DNA of 64,000 nt from Doris montereyensis (taxonomy: Eukaryota > Mollusca > Gastropoda > Nudibranchia > Dorididae): the NCBI GenBank assembly GCA_037039925.1, contig JAXRKP010000086.1:1-64000 (forward strand), in the 5' to 3' direction. Position numbers and translations under genes: made by a program. Below the pieces are notes generated by a model. It had not been told where the DNA came from. It ran no database searches and saw only the letters and a program-made list of their open reading frames with translations. Shown piece after piece: positions 37,601-46,600 of this stretch. Numbering within the stretch: position 1 is the stretch's first letter; each line of letters starts with the position of its first letter.

Positions 37601-40600
37601 TTTTGACTTTCTTGGTTCCATGACTTGTCTTTGTCCTGTCTGGAAAAGAATAGTGATGACCAACAGGTTCAATGGACTGTCTTTGTGATTAAAAATAGTT
37701 GTCATATATTGCCCTGTAGAGTGTTCTTATAATCACACTTGAAGACTTTACATGTGTTTGTTTAATTAATTAATCTTGTAAAACTGATATTCAATTTTTG
37801 ACCCAGCCCCCAAACTCCTTACAACACCACTTAAACCAACAAGGAGGTTGGCAATTTTCAATTTTGATAAAATGAAAATGTTTCATCAATATTTTTCATT
37901 CAACAAACTCAGTCAAACTGACTACCACCCAGGAGACCTGAGTTCGATTCCCACTCCCGGCAGATTTTTTTATCCTTCTGTTGACACAACAGCGAAATGG
38001 GTAGCTAGATCTATTCAGACTCTGTCAAAGTAGTGGTGGTGGGGAAAGCAATAGCAAACTACCACAACATACCGTATGCCTAGAAAAATCAGGACTCCTG
38101 ATTACTTACTGAATATGGGACTTACTTTTCTTTACTTTTTTCAATCTCAGTCCTACTTTGTCATATGGAGCGTGTCTGGCAATCAACAACTTGTCCATTC
38201 CTTGTGGAGGCGGCCATCGTTCCTGGGGTTGCTGCTATGAAGACTCAGCTCTTCGCTTTAGCTTTCTGAAGGCCGGGCAGATTTATGTGGTAGACAGTAA
38301 GCAGTATAACAAGCAGGCATCATAAAGGTAATTTCATTTCAGAAATAGCAAGTTTGAGAAAGAACTCTTAGCTTTTATTTTTATTATTGATTTTCTTGCA
38401 ATGTATTCTCATAGATGTTGTACAGGTCATCTTCCTATACTAGTAATTCTCATAGATGGTTATATAATAAATGTGAAAAAGTATATCAAGTATTCTTTTT
38501 TCTTCTTACAACTTTAACAGTATCCCATGCATGGAAGGGAGCTATGCGGTGTGAAAATCATGAGACTAGAGATAGAAAGTGAGTAAAATGAGAATAGACA
38601 TGAACATTCTACTTTACTCTTATATTTGTTGTGTTCTTGTATATGATTTATCCCTTTTTTTTCATTTCTTTTAGCGTACACCTGTTTTATTTATCTTGCT
38701 TTAGAAGAAAAATCCATAAATTATCCTCATTCATTGTAAAATGCATCTTTTTTCAAAGATCTAAAGAAAAAATCACACCATTCTGATATACTTGATTACA
38801 AATTGATATTTTCAAGTGATCTGGCAGTTTACATACTGTTTTGACCACTATCATCCTTTTAAGTTAACATTGTTGCATTACAGGACAATAAAGTCAATTT
38901 GTAAAGGCAAGTGTGTAAGTAAGGTTTTGGGGTCCAATGTGTTTGTTGCTAAAAGTTTGTTTCTTGAAGTTTACTGCTTGTGCAATTTCATTCTTATAGT
39001 ATACTTTTTATGTCAGGGAACAAATCTTTTTGTTCTTGTCCTTTCTTAGGCCTTGTCCTCTTCCCCTTTCGACGTTGACATACATGTAGTCACTTTTGAT
39101 CTCAAAACTACAATTACCTAGGAATAATGATTGCCTTAGAGGGGAAAACTAAGAAGAGAAATCAGCCAGGGAATACAAAAGGCAATGGCATTACATAACC
39201 ATCTAGAAAAGGCATTTATTGATAAACAAAAATTTACCCATAAATTTAGCTTTATTTCTTCATTTCATATGTTGTTTCTTTCTCCTTTTTCACATTTTGA
39301 GAATACCCTTGTGTATTTGATTCTCTTGTAGGAAAACCAGCATTTCTGATCTGCACGACAAGTGAAGATACAACTGTCAATGTTGGGAGCTTGTTTGGTA
39401 TGTGTAGATTTGAATGTAAATGTTGAAGCTTAAAATGGTAGACAAGTTTAGTAACTGTACATTTGAACAGTAAAGTAAAGCAAGTCCCACACTCAGAGTT
39501 GAGCATAGGTTAATCAGGTGTAGAGTCAGTAAAATAAAGCAAGTCTCACACTCAGAGTTGAGCGTAGGTTAATCAGGTGTAGAGTCAGTAAAGTAAAGCA
39601 AGTCTCACACTCAGAGTTGAGCATAGGTTAATCAGGTGTAGAGTCGGTAAAGTAAAGCAAGTCCCACACTCAGAGTTGAACATAGGTTAATCAGGTGTAG
39701 AGTCAATAAAGTAAAGCAAGTCTCACACTCTGAGATGAGCATAGGTTAATCAGGTGTAGAGTCAGTAAAGTAAAGCAAGTCTCACACTCAGAGTTGAGCA
39801 TAGGTTAATCAGGTGTAGAGTCAGTAAAGTAAAGTCAAGTCCCACACTCAGAGTTGAGCATAGGTTAATTAGGTGTAGAGTCAGTAAAGTAAAGTCAAGT
39901 CTCACACTCAGAGTTGAGCATAGGTTAATCAGGTGTAGAGTCAGTAAAGTAAAGCAAGTCCCACACTCAGAGTTGAGCATAGGTTAATCAGGAGCAGAGT
40001 CCTGATTTTCTAGAGATACAGCATAATGTAGTTTGCTATTGCTTCTCCCGACTACCATCCAGGAGGCCTGCGTTCGGTTCCCAGTGTGGGCAAATTTTTC
40101 TGGACATTCTGTCAACCTAGCAGTGAAATAGGTAGCTAGGTCTATTCACATTCGGAGAAAATAAAGGCAGTGTGGAAATCAATGGCAAGCAACCACATTA
40201 TGCTGCATGCCCAGAAACATCAGGACTCTACTCTGATTAACCTATGGTCAACTTTTTGAGTATGGGACATACTTTACTTTTTACCTCAAGAAAAAACATT
40301 GCATCATATCATGCAAGCCCGTCCAGAACATAAAAAAAATTGTGTAGGCCCAAAAAAACATAGTTTCTGTTCATGCATTGATATTTTACCTGATGTGAAG
40401 CATTTCGTTGTTATTCTCTTTGCTATGATTTCTATATTACAAAATATTGTGTGAGAATAAAAGATAAAACAAAATTTAAAGAAACTGTTGCAAATAAGAT
40501 GTTGATTGTATAAGTTTAGGATATTTTTTTCTTCAAAGTTAAATCTTTTGGTGTTTATTTACCATTTCCCTTGATTTCTTATTTATTTCTGCAACCCCCC

Positions 40601-43600
40601 CCCCTCTTTCCTCCCTTTTGGGATAACTCTACATTTTGAATTTAATCCTTCTTTTACATTATAAATAGGCCATGTAGTGAGACCGTAGTGTTGTGAGTTT
40701 GTAATCACAATGACACGGGTTTAAAACCCTTGGCTGGCCCAGGTTTCACGACATTGTACTCTTAGGAAATTTATTTCACTCTGTCTTCCTCACTCGACTC
40801 AGGTGTGAATGAGTACCCAGCTATAGGTAGAGAAAGATTTTGTCAATGTGTTAGTACGAAGCGCCTAACTGGCTGCTGTACTGAATGCTTCCCAGGAGCT
40901 GAGAAAGACTTTGAACGAAATGAAATGGCCTGGTGGGGATGAATGATGTACAGTCGGTGAGCCTATACTTGTGCAGGGATACAGACTATAAATACATCTT
41001 TGTCCCTTTATTTTTAAAATTCATCAGTGTATATTATTTAGGACAAGTTTTTGAAGCATGTTTATTTCATATTTTCTTTGTGAGTTTTGTATGCAAATGT
41101 AAACCAAGCTATAGGTGTTGGATTGTGTTTGCTTGAAGTGTTTGTTGTTTGCTTTCATGCTTTGCAGAATTGTCTCAATGATTCACCTGCCTTCACCAAT
41201 GAGAATTATGCCTTATCTTTTCTTATCTTATCCCTACTGATGATTATTGTGACCGTTATCTAACTTGTAGATTTCTGTTGTCATTGAACATCTGTCTATC
41301 CTCATTTAACACATGATGTCTTACTGGTTATCATGCAGGTAGAAAAGACCTCACCAGCTGGAAACCTTTGTTAAGTTTGAAGGGTCATTTATCGAGTGTG
41401 AGATGTGTTGCCATATCAAGACCAACTCAGGAAGATTCATCACGTCAAGACACAAATTCTGGCCTTCAGCATACGGCTGCTATGAAAAGCGATTCAGCAA
41501 CTAGCAGTTATATTCTTTTAACCGGAGGTGGAAGGGCAGAAATAAGAGTCTGGAAAGTTTGTGTATCTGAGGAAAAACCAATGACGAGTCAAGGAGAAAC
41601 TCCTGATAAGGCCTCATGTACTCCTGCAGAATTGTCTACACAAGGGTTTTATTCAAAAGCACACTGTTCAGAAGTAGAAGATGTGATGTCTGGGACTTCA
41701 ATCCACACAGAAAAATCAATGGGAAAAGGAGATTCACTTGTCAGTTGTACTTACGAAGAGCTTTCCACTCATTTTCTTGGTGAAAGTAGACACAAGTCAC
41801 GGTTTTCTAGCTGGAAAGCCAGAAAGTTACGCCTTGATCCAGAAACAAGGGTAATGTCCCTTGCAGCCACACCCCTGTCAGCGTTATGTCCTTACTTGAC
41901 ATGTAAAGGAGGCATTGGAGATGAAGAAATTCAAGGAAAACTGAAAGATTTGCATATCATTTCTGCTGCTGGGTCAGATGGTGTTTTGAGGTAACTACTA
42001 ACATCATGTTCTTGAAGGCTAATGAAAAAATGCTTGGGATAAAAAAATATATTTTTATATATATTCGTTTCCTTTATTTTATTCGTTTCTTTTGTTAAAT
42101 AATTTTATTGTTTAGATTTTGTTTACACTTTTTTTGTTCTGAGATTTTAAAATGGTAAACATGGTAAGTTACATAACACCTGAGAAATTATTATCCAGGA
42201 AGAGTAATGCTTTTGAAACTAGTCAGATCTTAGTTTACATCGTTTCATTTTGATTCAATTCAAATTTATACCATTACTTACTTGACTGAATGACCTTCCA
42301 CTGAAGAGATCAGACTTTTCCACCGAGACTGCCTTGTATATAATTGCAGTGATATGCTTCGATTCATGACTGTTTTGTGTAATGTTGTGTATATCTTCGA
42401 GGTCTTGCAGCGTCTTGAATTGTAGTTTCACCGTTTTGAGATCTTGTTTGAGAGTTGTCACAGGTGTTGTTTTTGGTCTACCTCGTCTCTTTGTAGTTTG
42501 CTCTTTAAGGTAGTTAACCATAGATTTGTTACTTGTGCCATTAGCTTCATCTAAAATCAGGCAACGTATAAACTCAAGTCTTTATGTTTTACTATTCTTT
42601 TACAGAGTATTTTCTTATGACACCTTTTCAAGAGAATTGCTTCCCAGAACCCAATCTTCTCTTCACAAGGGCTGTGTGCTGAAAGTGATGCATTTCTTGG
42701 TAAAAACAAATAATGATGCAAATCCTGTTTTCTGTTTGCTTTCAACGGCCACCAACGGTTGTATTTTGATATGGTCGCTGGTGGATATCGCTCAAGACAT
42801 TGTGAAGTCACTGCAGGTAAAGAGAAGGCATAAAGGAGGTCAAAGACAAGGTAACTGTAAACAAGAAAGAGAAATGGCAAAAGGTCATTCAGCTTCAAAT
42901 GATGATGCATCTCATCCAGCTGCTTTATCCGATACTGATGAGGAATACATCGATTTTGATGTTTCAAGAGAAAATCTTGAATGTGATACAGAAGCATGGC
43001 AACCCATTTGTCAACTGAAGTCCCATCAATCAGGCGTCAACAGCGTCAGTGCTTGCCATTACAAAGGTGAAAACAAAGTGGAAATTGGTTATGCAGTGTT
43101 TTTCTTCTTCTTTGCCTCTCAGCTCCTTGTGGGAGCACAGGCCATCAGTAAAGAGCCGTCAGCTCTTCCCAGGTTTTCTTTGTCTCACCATCTCTATCTT
43201 AATCTTTCTCCTACATGTCATTCTTGGTCAGCCTCCTGATCTAACAGTGTTTCTAATAACCTTAAAACTAGGAAATGTCAGTAGGGTATCTTTTTAGTTC
43301 AAAGTAAACGGAATATTGGAGTTTATTTCTTTAATGGTTTGGTAACCATGACATGAGAAGACAACACAATCTTTGTGTGTAGTTAAGAAATAAAGAAATA
43401 TGAAAATTTATGAACTCATGGCTCAGTTCTCATAACATAGGAGTCAGTGACTACCAGGTGATAGTTTCTGCATGAATATCAATAATCAAGGAAATCAATT
43501 TCTCAGATTTCACAGTAGACACTGGGAATATAAGTCAAGAAGGCTTATAAATGCTTTCTTTTTTTTTAATGGTGAGGGATATGATTATTAACTAAGGCTT

Positions 43601-46600
43601 AGAATAGACCTTAAACACCTAAACTCATGTGCAGATTCTCTGACTGGAAGACCCTGGCCTAGATTTAACTTTAAGGCAACTAGGTTGCTGTGATATGTTA
43701 TCATTTTCTAAACTTCCTCAACTAGATCATCTATCTTAATTTCTAGGTCAGATTCTTCATCTCTCTCGGAGTCACTATTGTAACAGTCCATGATGACAGA
43801 ATTGATGATAGAAATAAAAGCAAAAGCATAAAACCAAAACGATTGAATTAAGGCAATGAAACATGTGTATGGAACAGAGGCAATACAGTAGCAAAATGCT
43901 ATCAATAACGGGCTGTAGAAAGTGACGCTATTGCAATAGGATCATGATCTTTAGCATCAGAAAGAGGCTTAAACAGACCAATGAGCTTTCTAGAATTAAT
44001 AGTAACAACTATTAGTAACAAAAATAAGTTTGACGAGCCAATCTGATCGCTGAAAGAAAAGGTGTTACCCATGGCCATTTTATAATGTTTCATTCTTAGT
44101 CAGCACTCATATTATACATGCGTCATGTGTCCTCTAATTTCACAATGCATTGAGTATTTATTCAAAATCCTCATGCAATGACTGAATCTATTCATATACA
44201 GTCCAACCTGCTAAAACAGAAGCCTGTCTAAAGTGGAAACCTATGTAAAACGGAATGACTCCAATCCTCTCTTAGTAAATTGCATTTTTTTCTATCTGTC
44301 TAAATCAGAAACCTGTGTAACGTGGAAACGCAAAGTAAGATTTGCTTCCTTACAGCAGTTTAACTTGTCTAAAAGGGAAAATTTCCGTCCAATGAGAATG
44401 CAAACACACTCACACACACTAACATGATCTCAAGAGAAAGGGAAAAGTTTAGGAATGTGGACATGCAATCTTTATACCATCTGTCATTACTGAGATTGAG
44501 TAAACAGAGCTGAAGATATAAACAAAAGTTAAAGCATACAAAAAATTGTCATCTTGCTGTACACAGTATGTATTATATAGCTTTGACTGTCTTAAGTGGG
44601 TCTTAAATGGAAACCTGTCTAAAACGGAAATCTGTCTTAACGGAAACCTGTCTAAAACGGAAAGATAAGACCACTTCCTTTCCATTCCGTTTTAGACAGG
44701 TTTGACTATATTATATATTTTAGTTATAAAATCAGCTATCAAGATTGTACACAATGTTGATTCAAGTGTCTATTCTTTATCGTCTATTCCTTTGCCAGCC
44801 AACCTCATGCTAATAGCTTCAGGAGGGGATGACAATGCATTGACTGTCCAAATGGTTGAGTTTACAGAATCCAAGGTTAACTTGCTATCTAAGGTCACAA
44901 AGGCAGATGCCCATGCCGCTCAGATCACTGGTAAGATTTTTTCTGAGGAGTCAATGTCTAGTAGTTGGCTGATCCCTCTAGCGTCTTTTGTCTTTTGATC
45001 TTCTCAATTCGAAAGCTGTCCTTGTCAAGGTATTTATTTCATTTTCTTGATGTGTGGATTTGGATTCCAGTTCCAGCAAACATGCATTTTCAAGATGAAA
45101 CTTTAGCATAATTTCAGGAAGGCAGGAGGGATTTGTCTTGTCTCATCAAAAGAGTTCCTTCAAGGCCATTGCAGCCCATCTTATCCCAATTTCTGTAGCA
45201 TCAAGCAGAGCAGATGATAATAATCACCTCCTAGACAAGCTAGTCTAATGCAGGTTTTTACTAGCTAGTGCTTGTACCCATTTACACCTGGGTAGAGTGA
45301 AGAAAATGGGTATTAAGTGTCTTTCCCATAGAACACAATGTCGGACCTAGCTTGTGAAGATTGAACCTGGGACCTCATGATCCCAAGTCTGGCAGCCTAA
45401 TCACTCGACCACTGATGCTATGTTTATTTTATGACGACATTGGCACTTGTTAAACTACCATAGACGTTTATTTCAAAAACCTGTTTGTTCCATGACAAAC
45501 TGAATTTCACAGGTTTTCATTTTATATACCCATTGGGTTTGTAAAAACAAAGTTATGATTTGAAGAAAATAAATTTTTGATACCAATTTTTTGTTTGGAA
45601 AATAGGAAAACAAAGCTTTATCTCAAATTGAATAGTGTTATTTTTTTTATTCGTATGTACATAAAACTCTTATTTTGTTTCATGCAGCATCTGAAATTTA
45701 AGTTCAAGGATTCTTTGGGGGACACAGTGATCCAGGGATAAGGTATCTACCTCTAACTAAAGGGTCATAGGTTCATGTCCGGACAGGTCAAAAAAATTAT
45801 CAAGTTTTTTAGGTAAAAACCCCTTCCCTGGTTCAGGTAGGTAGATGGATTGCACATCACAACACACTGTGCACGTTAAAGATCCTTTAGCTGTTTACAG
45901 GGCAGTCCGGGCAATTTTTTAAAAAATCCTATCAAAAACCCGGAGATCATCTTAGTTGTGGATGTGGGTAAAATCAAATCAAATCATGGATCCTCTCGTT
46001 TTCATTTTTCTGAGTGAATTGCTTTGAGAAAAGGAAAGAAATAGTAAAGACGGCATCAATGTTTTCCTTACTTGTCATTGATAATTCTACAACTATAATA
46101 CAGTTGTATTCAACTTTCAGTGTATGTAAAATTGTAACAATTGGCTTTCTCTCTAGGAGTGTGGCTAGTTTCACCTTCCATAGTGGTAAGCGCATCCATA
46201 GATCAAAGAATATGTGTGTGGACTCTGAACACAGAAACTGCTCAGGACATGAAGGTGAAAATTTTTTCTAAAATGACATCCATGTGAACCCGTATCTAAT
46301 TTTTTAAAATTTTTGTTTACAGTTATATCTTGTTGACTACATAAACATTATTTTTGAGTTACTCCTTTAAAATACTCTTTATGTTATTCACTTGTATTTG
46401 ATCAGTTGTTGGTTTGATTGTTTATGCTAAATTGAGGAGGTTTCCTTTGTAAGGGAAATGTTAATGTGGGGGCTTTAGGGAGGAGGGAGTGATTTTTTAT
46501 TCCTGTTTTGGTTTGGGGGTTTTTGGGATTGATTTTTGCTGGTTTGGGTTTTTTCATTTGGGTAGGGGGGGGGTTTTGTTTTGAAGGTGGGGGGGGGAAG

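Noticed and set aside
39762..39980. Minus-strand open frame with a repeated LINLCSTLSV-like block
   Set aside because: It is translation of the SINE-tail minisatellite.
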